DNA of 58,072 nt from an uncultured Candidatus Actinomarina sp. (GCA_902565645.1 CACFFJ010000005.1:1-58072), one strand, 5' to 3'. Positions 43,581 to 53,415 are shown, counted from the first letter of the stretch. Program-made: numbers and translations. The notes: generated by a model from the sequence alone, not told the origin.

Positions 43581-44731
43581 TCATCTTTTATCTTTGGGGA
43601 AAGTAATTTATAGCCTATAGGTGAGACTGTGGCAGTTAATACTGCTAATAAAATAATCTGTTGTTCTATTGATTTCGAAATTAAATCTATCTCAACACCA
43701 ATTTCAGCCATTGCAATGATAAGACTAAACCTAGCTGATAGTAAGAAGCCTCCTGCAAAAATTTGTCTAAAGCTTACTCCTGAAAAAGCCAAAAGTAAGG
43801 TTGGTAATAATTTAACTATTATTGCAATAGCAAACAGATACATAACCCCAATATAAAATTCAGTATTTGAAAAAACACTTATGTCATAATTTAATCCAAT
43901 ATTTATAAAAAATATAGGAATCAGAAATCCATAAGAAAAACCTTTGAGACTGCTTTCCAAGCTTCCCCTGTTTGGAAAAATAAATGCGAATATTGTTCCT
44001 GCAAGAAATGCACCCAAAATTGCCTCTATTTCAAAAAGTACAGCGACACCTACAAGTGTTAACATTAACGCTATAGAACTTCTAATTCCAAGCTCCTCAG
44101 GATCATTACCGTCAAACATCCTTGAAAATAATTGTGGATTCCACCAAGCAACTCTCCTAACAATCCTTAAAATCAAAGTAACAAATATAAAATATAAGAG
44201 TACATTTAGGTTCTTTATGCCAAAACCTCCAGATCTTTCTACTGATGCAAGGACTGTTGCACCAAGCAAAGTTAAAATGTCTGAAAGTAAAGCTGTCATA
44301 AATAACATTTGTCCATAATTAGATTTGATCGTGTCATCGCTTCTTAATATTGGAATTACAATTGCAACACTTGTTGTGCATAGTACTAATCCAAGGAAAA
44401 ATGGATAATTTAATTGTGTAACTAAGAAAAATGAAATTAATACTGTCCCTGAAAACATAAGAGTCGGTAATAGAAGAGCTTTTAGCCCTTTTTCCTGAAA
44501 TTTTTCAATTTCTATCTCAAAACCAGATAAAAACATAAGAAGTAAGAAACCTAAAATTGCTAAACCTGAAATAAATTCTGAAGGACTTACTAGATTCAAT
44601 ATTGGCCCAACTAAAATTCCATAAGCAATCTCCAAAACAATTCCAGGGATTTTAATTTTGTTTGCAAATAAAGGAAGTAAGAATGCTCCTAAAGAGATTA
44701 CTACAAGAGAAATTGCATCAAAACTTTCCAT
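43577..44731 (-). CDS. CPA2-family cation:proton antiporter
   Basis: Membrane protein of 384 residues with about 12 helices. CPA2 features: IPGIVLEIAYGILVGP near the start, TSVAIVIPILRSDD (antiporter core), EAILGAFLAGTIFAFIFP and LIPIFFINIGLNYDIS. It lacks a C-terminal RCK domain of its own; the RCK protein encoded immediately upstream is probably its cytoplasmic regulator. Na+/H+ versus K+/H+ selectivity is not decided by sequence. Confidence 0.85.
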   Translation of the reverse strand: MESFDAISLVVISLGAFLLPLFANKIKIPGIVLEIAYGILVGPILNLVSPSEFISGLAILGFLLLMFLSGFEIEIEKFQEKGLKALLLPTLMFSGTVLISFFLVTQLNYPFFLGLVLCTTSVAIVIPILRSDDTIKSNYGQMLFMTALLSDILTLLGATVLASVERSGGFGIKNLNVLLYFIFVTLILRIVRRVAWWNPQLFSRMFDGNDPEELGIRSSIALMLTLVGVAVLFEIEAILGAFLAGTIFAFIFPNRGSLESSLKGFSYGFLIPIFFINIGLNYDISVFSNTEFYIGVMYLFAIAIIVKLLPTLLLAFSGVSFRQIFAGGFLLSARFSLIIAMAEIGVEIDLISKSIEQQIILLAVLTATVSPIGYKLLSPKIKDE

Positions 44732-44739
44732 GTTTACCT

Positions 44740-46146
44740 CTAATTTGGAATATACAATACTGTTGAGCTAGAATTTAAAGCTACAAATTCACTAATTTTT
44801 TTGGATTGCCATCCACTTGAATTATCTTTACCAACAACAGCAAGATCAAATTTACTGGAATTCTCAATAAACGTTTTTGCTTCATTTCCTTCAGAACTAA
44901 AAATATCTAATTGAGTTTCATGTGCTAACGCTATATCCTGCAGTTTTTCTAACAAATCTTTATTAGTTGCAGAGTTTTCTTGAGATAAAAATTTTGGTTG
45001 ATTCACTTTTAAGCCAAATATTTTTGCAGACATTGAAACTGCTAAGTCAAATGAAACTAAAGTAGGGCTATTTTGATTAAAATTATTACTTATAAGAATT
45101 CCAATAGTTTTAAATGGAGAACTACCTCTAGAAAATAAAACAGGGACATTTTTATTATTTGACAAGTTAATAATAGATTTTACGAAAGATTTTTTAAGAT
45201 CATCTTCATCCACAGGAATCACTAATGTCCCAATTGACAATTCTTCAATTTTGCTTTCTAGTTCTTTTAAGGAATTTTTTTGATTCTGAATAATTTGATA
45301 TTCTTGATCTTTTAATATTGCATCATATGTTTCTTGGTTTGATTCTTTATTATCTTTAAATACTTCTTCACTGGAAAAGATTATTAGTTCTTCAGCTTTT
45401 GTATTTCTTGTATAAAATTCAGCTTCACTTAAATTTTTTAAATTTTTTTCGGATTTTATAACTACTGCTACATTTTTTCCAAACTCAAGAGGGTATCTTG
45501 ATTCAGAACCTGTAAATAATTCAATCACATTCCCAAAGGCACCAGCTTGCAAAACAACAGTTACTAAATCTCCAGTTTCTAGTTCAGTATCACCATGTGG
45601 AATAAGTACCTGACCTTTTCTAAGTATTGCCCCAACAATGTAATATTTAGAACCAATTTCCTTCAATTTTTTTCCCCTTGCTGGGCTATCAGGGCTTATT
45701 TCTAATTCTATTGCTTCCGCTCTACCACCAGCAAAAGCTTGGGAAACAACTCTTCGAGGTTCCAATATATGTTCTAATCTTCTAGAAATTAAAATACCTG
45801 GATCAACAATTTCTACTTCAAGTTCTTGATATTTCTTAATAAATGATTCTTTATTTACCACTGATGAAAGTCTCAATATGTTGTTTTGTTTTGCTATTTT
45901 TAATATTTCTATATTTACTTCATCGTTTTCTGTAAGAGCTATTAGAGCAGTAGCACTCTCTATTCCAGCCTTTTTTAATACGAGTGTTGAGGTCCCATCA
46001 CCTTGATATTTTTCAATTTGTCGATTAGTTGAAAAGTTTCTTAATTTTTCCTGATCAATATCAATTACAGAAATACTCCAGCCAGCACTTATTCTATTTA
46101 TTAATTGCTTAGCTTCGCTATGAGCTCCAACTATTATTACTTTCAC
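44740..46146 (-). CDS. RCK (TrkA-like) regulatory protein with a USP-like tail
   Basis: A 468-residue soluble protein. Residues 1-130 form an RCK_N Rossmann domain (VIIVGAHSEAKQL, ISVIDIDQEKL, YQGDGTSTLVLKKAGI). The usual Gly-rich GxGxxG is replaced by GAHSEA. Residues 140-225 form RCK_C (PARGKKLKEIGSKYY, HGDTELETGDLVTVV). Residues 230-468 look like universal-stress-protein domains (TIGILISN…, FDLAVVGKDNSSGWQ). GTG start. It sits 8 bases upstream of the CPA2 antiporter gene, so it likely gates it. NAD binding is doubtful because of the altered loop. Confidence 0.75.
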   Translation of the reverse strand: MKVIIVGAHSEAKQLINRISAGWSISVIDIDQEKLRNFSTNRQIEKYQGDGTSTLVLKKAGIESATALIALTENDEVNIEILKIAKQNNILRLSSVVNKESFIKKYQELEVEIVDPGILISRRLEHILEPRRVVSQAFAGGRAEAIELEISPDSPARGKKLKEIGSKYYIVGAILRKGQVLIPHGDTELETGDLVTVVLQAGAFGNVIELFTGSESRYPLEFGKNVAVVIKSEKNLKNLSEAEFYTRNTKAEELIIFSSEEVFKDNKESNQETYDAILKDQEYQIIQNQKNSLKELESKIEELSIGTLVIPVDEDDLKKSFVKSIINLSNNKNVPVLFSRGSSPFKTIGILISNNFNQNSPTLVSFDLAVSMSAKIFGLKVNQPKFLSQENSATNKDLLEKLQDIALAHETQLDIFSSEGNEAKTFIENSSKFDLAVVGKDNSSGWQSKKISEFVALNSSSTVLYIPN

Positions 46147-46153
46147 GTGCTTT

Positions 46154-46159
46154 ATTATC
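46154..46159 (-). promoter_or_regulatory. -10 element giving a leaderless RCK-protein transcript
   Basis: GATAAT on the minus strand lies seven bases before the GTG start at 46146. With that spacing transcription should begin at or next to the GTG. No Shine-Dalgarno is seen. Confidence 0.35.
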
Positions 46160-46300
46160 CTATAAATAGAATTTAGTTAAAGCACTACTTTTTTAAAAAT
46201 CTTATTTCTTAAATATATCTAACATTTACTAATTATTTCTAATTTTGAAGCCCTGTATTTATTGGCTTTCTCAATACATGAAAAAAAGGTGAGAAAAATG

Positions 46301-47395
46301 TTAATTTACATTAAACAAGAAATGCAACACATCACCTTCTTGGACTATATACTCTTTGCCTTCTGAACGGAGTTTACCAGCTTCTTTTGCACCTTTTTCT
46401 CCACCATATTCTATAAAGTCATTAAAAGTTATTGTTTCAGCACGAATAAATCCTTTTTCAAAATCACCATGTATCTTTCCTGCTGCTTGTGGTGCTAGAT
46501 CTCCTACATTTATGGTCCAAGCGCGTACCTCTTCTGGACCAGCAGTAAAATATGTTTGTAATCCTAATATTTTGTATCCAGCTTTGACTAGCTTATCCAA
46601 GCCAGATTCATTTTGACCCATCTCTGATAGGAATTCTTGTTTTGCTACGATATCTAACTTAGATATTTGAGCTTCTATTTCGGCACATATGACTACAACT
46701 TCAGAACTTTCTTTATTTGCTAAATCTAGAATCTCATCTAGATGGGGATTGTTTTCAAATCCATCTTCACTGACATTAGCAACATACAGGGTTGGTTTAA
46801 TTGTTAATAATTGAAATCCTTTTAAAAGCTTGGACTCTTCATGGTTAAAAGATATTGTTCGTAAAGCTTTACCTTCCTCAAGAGGAGGAAGAATTTTTTC
46901 TATTAATTCTCTTAAAGGCAAACCTTCTTTTTGTCCAGATTTGGTGTTTTTAATTGCTTTTTGGTAAAGTTTTTCTACGGTACTTAAATCAGCAAGTACC
47001 AATTCAGTATTAATAATTTCTATATCATTAAATGGAGAAACCTTACCTGAGACGTGTACAATGTCATCGTTTTCAAAAGCTCGGACAACGTGAATAATTG
47101 CTTCAGTTTCTCTAATGTTGCTTAAAAATTGATTACCTAATCCCTCACCTTTTGAGGCACCTTCAACAAGTCCAGCAATATCAACAAACTGCATAGCAGT
47201 GGGAATAATTTTTTTTGGATTTACTATTTTTGCTAATTCTTCTAAACGTTGATCATTAACTGGGACGATTCCTACATTTGGTTCAATTGTGCAAAATGGA
47301 TAATTTGCTGACTCAATTTCAGCTTGTGTTAGTGCATTGAATAGTGTTGACTTGCCTACATTCGGTAATCCAACAATTCCACATTTAAATCCCAT
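46301..47395 (-). CDS. ychF: ribosome-associated ATPase YchF (OLA1 family)
   Basis: A 364-residue Obg-like P-loop protein that prefers ATP. G1 motif [37 protein letters not shown]4-like segment with [11 protein letters not shown], and the C-terminal TGS domain ending [29 protein letters not shown] before the ATG supplies a Shine-Dalgarno. The gap before the next gene downstream (46147-46300) holds a weak AAGCC/GGCTT hairpin and no gene. Confidence 0.95.
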   Translation of the reverse strand: MGFKCGIVGLPNVGKSTLFNALTQAEIESANYPFCTIEPNVGIVPVNDQRLEELAKIVNPKKIIPTAMQFVDIAGLVEGASKGEGLGNQFLSNIRETEAIIHVVRAFENDDIVHVSGKVSPFNDIEIINTELVLADLSTVEKLYQKAIKNTKSGQKEGLPLRELIEKILPPLEEGKALRTISFNHEESKLLKGFQLLTIKPTLYVANVSEDGFENNPHLDEILDLANKESSEVVVICAEIEAQISKLDIVAKQEFLSEMGQNESGLDKLVKAGYKILGLQTYFTAGPEEVRAWTINVGDLAPQAAGKIHGDFEKGFIRAETITFNDFIEYGGEKGAKEAGKLRSEGKEYIVQEGDVLHFLFNVN

Positions 47396-47519
47396 TAATT
47401 TTTACCTCTATTTCTAATTTGAGACATAACCTTGAATATACAGTTGTTTTTTACTTAATTTTTCATATATAAAATACATCGGAAGGTTTTTTTTATTAAA
47501 GTTGACTTATGGGGGAAGT

Positions 47520-48827
47520 ATGACAGAAAAAAATAATAAAAGAACAATATTTGGTTGGTCAATGTATGACTGGGCAAAATCAGCATATGAAACAACAACA
47601 TTAGGTGCAGTAATGCCAGTATATTTCGTAAGTGTAGTTGTGCCTGCGGAAGGTTTTAACTTCAGAGGAAAACTTTACACAGGAGCAGAAGTTTGGGGCT
47701 TTGCTATTGGGTCTGCTCTTTTTATATTTTTCTTAATTATGCCAACACTTGGAGCTTTGGCAGATTTAGCAGGTTCTAGAATGAGACTATTTAAATCTTT
47801 TGCTTATGGTGGGGCTATATTTGCTTCAACTTTTTATTTCGCAACTTCAGGAGATGTAGTATTAACACTTCTTATTTATTTCCTTGCACAATTTGGAGCA
47901 ACTGGATCTAATGTTTTTTATGACAGTGTACTTAAGGATATAACTACGGAAGATACAATTGATCAAGTATCAGCAAGGGGATATGCTTTAGGGTATCTTG
48001 GTGGTGGTTTACAACTACTTTTATCATTAGCAATTATACAACTAGGACCTGGGATGTTAGGAATCGAAACTGAACTTGCTTCTCGTATTGCAATTACTTT
48101 TGCTGGCTTATGGTGGTTAGTATTTTCAATGTTTAGCTTTTCAAGAATGAAAATAGATGAAAAGAAACCTGAAGAAGGTACAAAAATTAGTGTATTAGAT
48201 GGATGGAAAACAAATATAACGACTTTGAAAAAAATAAGAAGATTTCCATTTTTATTGTATTTCCTATTAGCTTATATTTTCTATTGGGACGGAGCTCAAA
48301 CAGTTATAAATATGGCAGGTCCATTTTTTAGCGAGGTTCTTTTACTAGATCAAACTTCAATTATTATTGTCTATTTAATTGTTCAATTTATTGCTTTTGC
48401 AGGAGCTAGGTTAGCTGGTTATCTTGCAGGTAGAATTGGACAAAAAAATACATTACTTTTTACAATAACCTTGTTCTTTATTGCAGGTAATAGTGCTTTC
48501 GTTGTACCTGAAAAACAACTTATACCAGTCATAATTTTAGGAGTCGTTGTTGGATTAGGGATGGGTGGCCTACAGTCTGTTAGTAGAAGTGTTTATGCAA
48601 CTATGTTGCCTAAAGGTGCAGAAGGAGAATTCATGGGATTCTTTTCTGTAATATCTAGATTCTCAGCAATTTGGGGGCCACTTATTTATAGCTATGTAAG
48701 TGCTTCAACTGGAAACCCTAGATTATCTTTACCAGGAATATCTTTATTTTTTGTAATTGGATTTATTCTTTTAAGAAGAGTAGATATAAATTCACAAATT
48801 TCTGAAGAAGAGTGGGCAGCTAGCTAA
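47520..48827 (+). CDS. UMF1-family (Atg22-like) MFS transporter
   Basis: Predicted 12-helix transporter, about 435 residues. Signature FGWSMYDWAKSAYETTTLGAVMP near the start marks the Atg22/UMF1 branch. ATG at 47520 follows a GGGGGAAG ribosome-binding site; a TTG at 47502 would add six residues. The substrate is unknown. A related gene (50911) lies in the same window, with the same DWA/DLANT-type N-terminus. Confidence 0.82.
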   Translation: MTEKNNKRTIFGWSMYDWAKSAYETTTLGAVMPVYFVSVVVPAEGFNFRGKLYTGAEVWGFAIGSALFIFFLIMPTLGALADLAGSRMRLFKSFAYGGAIFASTFYFATSGDVVLTLLIYFLAQFGATGSNVFYDSVLKDITTEDTIDQVSARGYALGYLGGGLQLLLSLAIIQLGPGMLGIETELASRIAITFAGLWWLVFSMFSFSRMKIDEKKPEEGTKISVLDGWKTNITTLKKIRRFPFLLYFLLAYIFYWDGAQTVINMAGPFFSEVLLLDQTSIIIVYLIVQFIAFAGARLAGYLAGRIGQKNTLLFTITLFFIAGNSAFVVPEKQLIPVIILGVVVGLGMGGLQSVSRSVYATMLPKGAEGEFMGFFSVISRFSAIWGPLIYSYVSASTGNPRLSLPGISLFFVIGFILLRRVDINSQISEEEWAAS

Positions 48828-49656
48828 TCAATTTAGCTAAATTTGAATAAAGAGCTGAAACTGTAATTGGCCCAACTCCACCTGGATAAGGAGATCTGCT
48901 TAATAAATGATTTTCAAGATTACTTGTATCAATATCTCCATATGTTTGGGAGTCTACGCTCGAAATTCCGATATCAATAACAACTGAATTTTCTTTTAAA
49001 AAAGAAATGTCATAATTCTTTGGTTTACCAATTGCAGAAATAAATATATCTGCATTAAGAGTAAAACTTTTTTGATTTGTAGTTCTGCTATGAATTACTG
49101 AAACGTTAGCATTGTATTTTTTTGAACTTAATATTTTTGCTAAAGGTGAAGATACTAATCTAGACCTTCCTGCAATAACAATATTCTTATCATTAGTGTC
49201 AATATTGTAATATTTAATCAATTCCAATATAGCTAAAGATGTTGCAGGTATAATTTTATAATTATCTGAGTAGAGATTTCCTAAATTTAATGCTGTGAGT
49301 CCATCCACGTCTAAATTATTTGGAATCATATTTATTGTTTGCTCTGCATGAATATGTCTAGGAAGTGGAAGTTGAACAATTATTCCATCTGATTCTTTTA
49401 TAATTTCTTTAATTTGTGAATCTAAATCATTTTGTGATGTTTTTTCTGGTAATTTAATCCAATTAAATTCAACACCTAGGTCATTAGCCTTTTCTTCTTT
49501 CCTTGATACATACAAAAGAGAAGCTGGGTCTTCTCCAACAGTTATTGCAGTTAATTTTGGATTTCTTTTATTAGATGATTTAAATTCATCAAAAACCTTC
49601 TTACTATTCTTATCTAACTCTTCAGCTACAGGCTTCCCGTAAAGTATTATTTCCAT
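48820..49656 (-). CDS. folD: methylenetetrahydrofolate dehydrogenase/cyclohydrolase
   Basis: Bifunctional one-carbon enzyme, 278 residues. Catalytic Lys/Tyr segment ASLLYVSRKEEKA, IVQLPLPRHI, the Rossmann segment AGRSRLVSSPLAKIL, and the C-terminal PGGVGPITVSALYSN. Length is typical. The stop lies 8 bases inside the convergent transporter gene. The divergent aminotransferase gene starts 70 bases from its ATG, so the gap carries two promoters. Confidence 0.95.
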   Translation of the reverse strand: MEIILYGKPVAEELDKNSKKVFDEFKSSNKRNPKLTAITVGEDPASLLYVSRKEEKANDLGVEFNWIKLPEKTSQNDLDSQIKEIIKESDGIIVQLPLPRHIHAEQTINMIPNNLDVDGLTALNLGNLYSDNYKIIPATSLAILELIKYYNIDTNDKNIVIAGRSRLVSSPLAKILSSKKYNANVSVIHSRTTNQKSFTLNADIFISAIGKPKNYDISFLKENSVVIDIGISSVDSQTYGDIDTSNLENHLLSRSPYPGGVGPITVSALYSNLAKLIS

Positions 49657-49726
49657 CTGATTTAGTTTAATAATATTCGACTATAGTTTACATATTAAAA
49701 TTGGTTAAAATGACTTTGAAAAGAAT

Positions 49727-50911
49727 ATGGATATTTCTAAATTAAATAGTTTAATAACGCCTTCTGGAACTATGGCTATATCAAATAAGGCCAAAGAACT
49801 TAAAGAAGAAGGTAAACCTGTCATTGGTTTTGGTGCAGGAGAGCCTGATTTCAGTACGCCTAGTTATGTTATTGAAGATGTAAAAAAAGCCGCAGAGGAT
49901 CCAAAAAATCATAAATATACAGCAGTAGCTGGTTTAGAAATTTTAAGAAACGAAATATCTAGAACAACAAGCATTTATTCAAATTTCGATTCAGATCCTA
50001 ATAATATAGTTATTACAAATGGTGGTAAACAAGCAATATTTAATTCACTTATAGCTATTTTAGATCCTGGTGATGAGGTTTTGATTCCTACACCTTACTG
50101 GACTACTTATCCAGAAGCAGTCAAGATTTCAGGAGGTGTCCCAAATTTTGTAGAAACTAATTATCAAGATAATTTTAAAGTTTCAGTTGAACAATTAGAG
50201 GAAAATAGAACAGATAAAACAAAAGCTTTGGTATGGGTCTCTCCGTCTAATCCGACCGGTATTGTTTACTCAAAGGAAGAAGCCGAAAAAATCTATGAAT
50301 GGGCTTTTAAGAATAACCTTTGGATTATTTCTGACGAGCTTTACGAGCACCTAGTCTATGAAGGAGAAACTTCTCCTTCGCCTGCTATTTATGATCCACA
50401 ATTTAAAAATACAATTGTTGTAAATGGTGTTGCAAAATCATATGCAATGACCGGATGGAGAGTAGGTTGGATTATAGGCAACTCTGATGTAATAAATATG
50501 TCAAAGAAGATCCAATCACATGCTACTTCTAATGTTGCAAATTTATCTCAAATTGCTGCACTTTCAGCTTTAAAAAATGGTTTAAACGAAACAAATAAAA
50601 TGAAAGAAGCATTTAACAAAAGAAGGCTCTATGCATTAAATGCTTTTAAAAATATAAAAAACATCAATCTTGTTGAACCAACTGGTGCTTTTTATCTTTT
50701 CCCAGATATAAGTTATTACTGTGATGGAAAAATCAAAAATGTTTCTAATTCAATAGAATTTTGCAACTGGTTACTTGACGAACACTATGTAGCATTTGTG
50801 CCTGGTGAGGTCTTTGGAGTTAATGGGTATCTTAGGTGCTCATATGCTTTAAGCGATGATGATTTGGCTGAAGGTTTAAAAAGATTCTCTGATGCTTTGA
50901 ATAATTTATAA
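49727..50911 (+). CDS. aspC: class I aminotransferase, aspartate type
   Basis: PLP-dependent transaminase, 394 residues. IGFGAGEPDFSTPSYV, SPSNPTGIVYSKEEA, ISDELYEHLVY, VVNGVAKSYAMTGWRVGWI (PLP-lysine) and the C-terminal LRCSYALSDDDLAEGL follow the AspC pattern of bacteria such as Thermus and Bacillus. Aspartate-2-oxoglutarate is the likely reaction; other substrates are possible. A TATAGT at 49682-49687 may be its promoter. The stop shares a base with the next gene's start (TAATG). Confidence 0.9.
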   Translation: MDISKLNSLITPSGTMAISNKAKELKEEGKPVIGFGAGEPDFSTPSYVIEDVKKAAEDPKNHKYTAVAGLEILRNEISRTTSIYSNFDSDPNNIVITNGGKQAIFNSLIAILDPGDEVLIPTPYWTTYPEAVKISGGVPNFVETNYQDNFKVSVEQLEENRTDKTKALVWVSPSNPTGIVYSKEEAEKIYEWAFKNNLWIISDELYEHLVYEGETSPSPAIYDPQFKNTIVVNGVAKSYAMTGWRVGWIIGNSDVINMSKKIQSHATSNVANLSQIAALSALKNGLNETNKMKEAFNKRRLYALNAFKNIKNINLVEPTGAFYLFPDISYYCDGKIKNVSNSIEFCNWLLDEHYVAFVPGEVFGVNGYLRCSYALSDDDLAEGLKRFSDALNNL

Positions 50912-52128
50912 TGAATAATGTAAAAAGAAGTAGCTTATTTTCTTGGCTTCTTTTCGATTTAGCAAATACAGTTTATGCATTTGTAATCCCAGGATTATAT
51001 TTTTCTGTTTGGCTAGTAAGCGAGCAAGGATGGACAGACCAAGCATTAGGTTTTGCAACATCAGGTGCAATGGTAATTGTTGCACTTACTGGACCTTGGG
51101 TGGGTGCTAGATCTGATGGTTCCCAAGGTAAAAAACCTCTTTTATTTATAACAACAATCGCATGTATAGTGTCAACTTTTTTACTTGGAACATTTAATGT
51201 AAGTACTTCAGTAATTTTATTTATTATTTCATTAATAGGCTTCAATCTTGGATCTGTAGTCTACGATGCTTTACTGGTTTCAGTAAGTAACGAAAATAAC
51301 CGTGGAAAAATTTCTGGCATGGGTGTTGCTTTTGGATATGTTGGATCGTTAATAGGTTTCGGTGTAGCAACATTTCTTCAAAATATTGGTTATAGCTATG
51401 TTGAAATTTTCAGATCTGTAGCAGTACTATTTATGATTTTTTCAATACCTGCATTTATATTTATTGATGAAAAAAAAGTTTCTGAAAATAAATCAAAAAT
51501 TAAACTTTCAGATTCAATAACAATAGTTATAAAATCATGGAAACATTCAAGAAAATATGATGGCCTAACAAGGTTTCTAATTGGTAGATTTTTTTATGCC
51601 GATGCAATTAACACTCTAATCGGAGGACTTCTAGCTGTTTATTTAGTTGAAGAAGCTGGATTAACTCCTGAAGATAGTCAAGGAATACTTGCAATAGCTA
51701 TTGTTGTTTCAATTATAGGTGGATATGTTTTTGGTAGAGCTGGGGATAAATATGGACCAAGACTATGTACTCTTGCAAGTTTAATTTGCTGGATGATATC
51801 TTTAACACTCGCAATTATTGCTACAGAATTTAATCAGATTTGGCTGATATATGTAACAGGAGTTATCGGTGGATTTAATATTGGTGGAATATTTGCAGTA
51901 GATAGATTGTTTATGACAAGACTTAGCCCGGAAAAGCATTTAGGAGAATTTTATGGTTTGTACTCAACGGTTGGAAGATTTGCAACAATTATTGGTCCTT
52001 TACTCTGGGGATTTATTGTTAACACACTGGGACTTGGAAGAAACCCTGCTATGTTTTCATTAATAATTCTTCTTATAATTTCATTTTTTATTATTAAAGG
52101 TGTTTCGGATAATCAATATAGGAATTAG
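50911..52128 (+). CDS. UMF1-family (Atg22-like) MFS transporter
   Basis: Second UMF1-like transporter, 405 residues and about 12 helices. Starts LFSWLLFDLANTVYAFVIPG, which parallels GWSMYDWAKSAYETTTLG of the other copy. A cytoplasmic central loop (DEKKVSENKSKIK) separates the halves. Its ATG overlaps the aminotransferase stop (TAATG), so the transporter and aminotransferase are probably co-expressed. Amino-acid or related organic-acid transport is a reasonable inference, not shown. It ends 7 bases from the convergent gene. Confidence 0.82.
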   Translation: MNNVKRSSLFSWLLFDLANTVYAFVIPGLYFSVWLVSEQGWTDQALGFATSGAMVIVALTGPWVGARSDGSQGKKPLLFITTIACIVSTFLLGTFNVSTSVILFIISLIGFNLGSVVYDALLVSVSNENNRGKISGMGVAFGYVGSLIGFGVATFLQNIGYSYVEIFRSVAVLFMIFSIPAFIFIDEKKVSENKSKIKLSDSITIVIKSWKHSRKYDGLTRFLIGRFFYADAINTLIGGLLAVYLVEEAGLTPEDSQGILAIAIVVSIIGGYVFGRAGDKYGPRLCTLASLICWMISLTLAIIATEFNQIWLIYVTGVIGGFNIGGIFAVDRLFMTRLSPEKHLGEFYGLYSTVGRFATIIGPLLWGFIVNTLGLGRNPAMFSLIILLIISFFIIKGVSDNQYRN

Positions 52129-52135
52129 CTAGTAT

Positions 52136-52480
52136 CTAAAAAAAGAAGAACCGCTTTTTTTTCTTTGAAGCCTCAAGTTCTTCTCTAGTGTTCTTTAATT
52201 TTTCTCTCAAAAACTCTGCTTCTGCTTCAGCTTTAGCTGCACGTTCCCTAGATTCTGCCATTAGTTGATTTGCTTCATGTATATTGCCAAGTTGATTTAA
52301 TACATTCTGCCAAGCTTCTAGGGGTACGATTAAATTATCCCCAGATGTTTTTTGAACAGAATCTTCTTCTGACTCTTCTGTAGTTTCAGATTGTATTTTA
52401 TCTTTTTTGATTTCTTTTTCAGTAGTTTCGTTTGAAAAGAAGCCGTACTTTTTTGCCATTCTTTCTTCGTAATTGCTCAA
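52136..52480 (-). CDS. uncharacterised coiled-coil protein
   Basis: I do not recognise this 114-residue acidic/basic protein. Residues 1-45 are charged and low in complexity. Residues 50-70 contain a hydrophobic patch (LIVPLEAWQNVLNQLGNIHE). Residues 75-108 are a strong coiled coil of the type REKLKNTREELEASKKKKR, and the last residues are four phenylalanines. It overlaps the start of the downstream-listed epimerase gene by 4 bases. No function is claimed. Confidence 0.6.
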   Translation of the reverse strand: MSNYEERMAKKYGFFSNETTEKEIKKDKIQSETTEESEEDSVQKTSGDNLIVPLEAWQNVLNQLGNIHEANQLMAESRERAAKAEAEAEFLREKLKNTREELEASKKKKRFFFF

Positions 52481-53415
52481 TCTACAAACTCCTCTTTACA
52501 CATTTCCAGTGTTTGACATTCAAAATTAAAATTCTCTTTTAATAGTTTTTCTGGAATTATTCTCATACTAGTAAGTCCTAAACTTTCTCCTAATTCCCAT
52601 CCTATTGCTATCTTCATTAAAATTGGTGGCAATGGTGGAAAAAAATATTTTTTATTCATAATTTTCGCAATAATTCTTGAAAAATCTTTTTGTTTTAATG
52701 GTTCTGGTGATACAAAATTAATAGGACCTTCAAGATTTTTATTTTCTAAGCAAAAAATATAAGCATTCACAACATCCTCTATTGAAATCCATGAAAAATA
52801 TTGATTGCCTTTCCCGATTGGACTACTGATATTCAATTTAGATACAAGAGTAAAAATATCTGTTGCTACATTTCCTTTTCCTAAAATAATACCTTTTCTC
52901 GCATTAACTACTCTAACTCCATGTTTCTTTATTTCTAATAATGGATCCTCCCAAGCTTCTTCAACTACAAGCTGCTCAAATGATCCTCTATTGTATTGAG
53001 TTTTTTCAGTTATAACTTCATCACCATGTTCACCATAAATGCCTATACCTGAAGCGGAGATGAATATTTTTGGAAATTTATCTAGATTAGCATAAGTATC
53101 TACAAATAAATCTGCTGCCCACTTTCTAGACCAGTAAATTCTTGATTTTCTTTCTTTGTTCCACCTTCCTCCAGCAAAAGGTAGGAAGCCAAAAATATCT
53201 TTTGGTGCAATTGATTCTCCTGCTAAATGAATCACAGCGTCAAGATTTTTAAATTGTTCAATATCAATCTCTTGTTTTAATGGGCTCCAATATATTTCAT
53301 CTTCATTTAATACTTCTCTCCGAACAAATTTTTTTACTTCGTATCCTGATTCAGTTAATTTCTTAGTAAGCTTTCTTCCAATAAAACCACTTGCGCCTGT
53401 TACGCCTATCTTCAT
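52477..53415 (-). CDS. TIGR01777-family NAD-dependent epimerase (YfcH/SDR39U1-like)
   Basis: A 312-residue extended SDR. NAD motif VTGASGFIGRKLTKKL, DAVIHLAGESI, FISASGIGIYG, EQLVVEEAWEDPLLE, KGIILGKGN and the C-terminal SLGLTSMRIIPEKLLKENF match the TIGR01777 signature. The SGIGIYG motif replaces the usual SxxxYG pattern of epimerases, as is normal in this family. Family members are linked to cell division (SulA in cyanobacteria), but the reaction is unknown. Part of a four-gene minus-strand run with pyk. Confidence 0.86.
   Translation of the reverse strand: MKIGVTGASGFIGRKLTKKLTESGYEVKKFVRREVLNEDEIYWSPLKQEIDIEQFKNLDAVIHLAGESIAPKDIFGFLPFAGGRWNKERKSRIYWSRKWAADLFVDTYANLDKFPKIFISASGIGIYGEHGDEVITEKTQYNRGSFEQLVVEEAWEDPLLEIKKHGVRVVNARKGIILGKGNVATDIFTLVSKLNISSPIGKGNQYFSWISIEDVVNAYIFCLENKNLEGPINFVSPEPLKQKDFSRIIAKIMNKKYFFPPLPPILMKIAIGWELGESLGLTSMRIIPEKLLKENFNFECQTLEMCKEEFVD

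Noticed and set aside
46240-46300. Possible terminator hairpin (AAGCC/GGCTT and TTTCTCA/TGAGAAA) after ychF
   Set aside because: The stems are only 5-7 pairs with loops of 11-16 bases and no proper U-tract follows. It is too weak to call.
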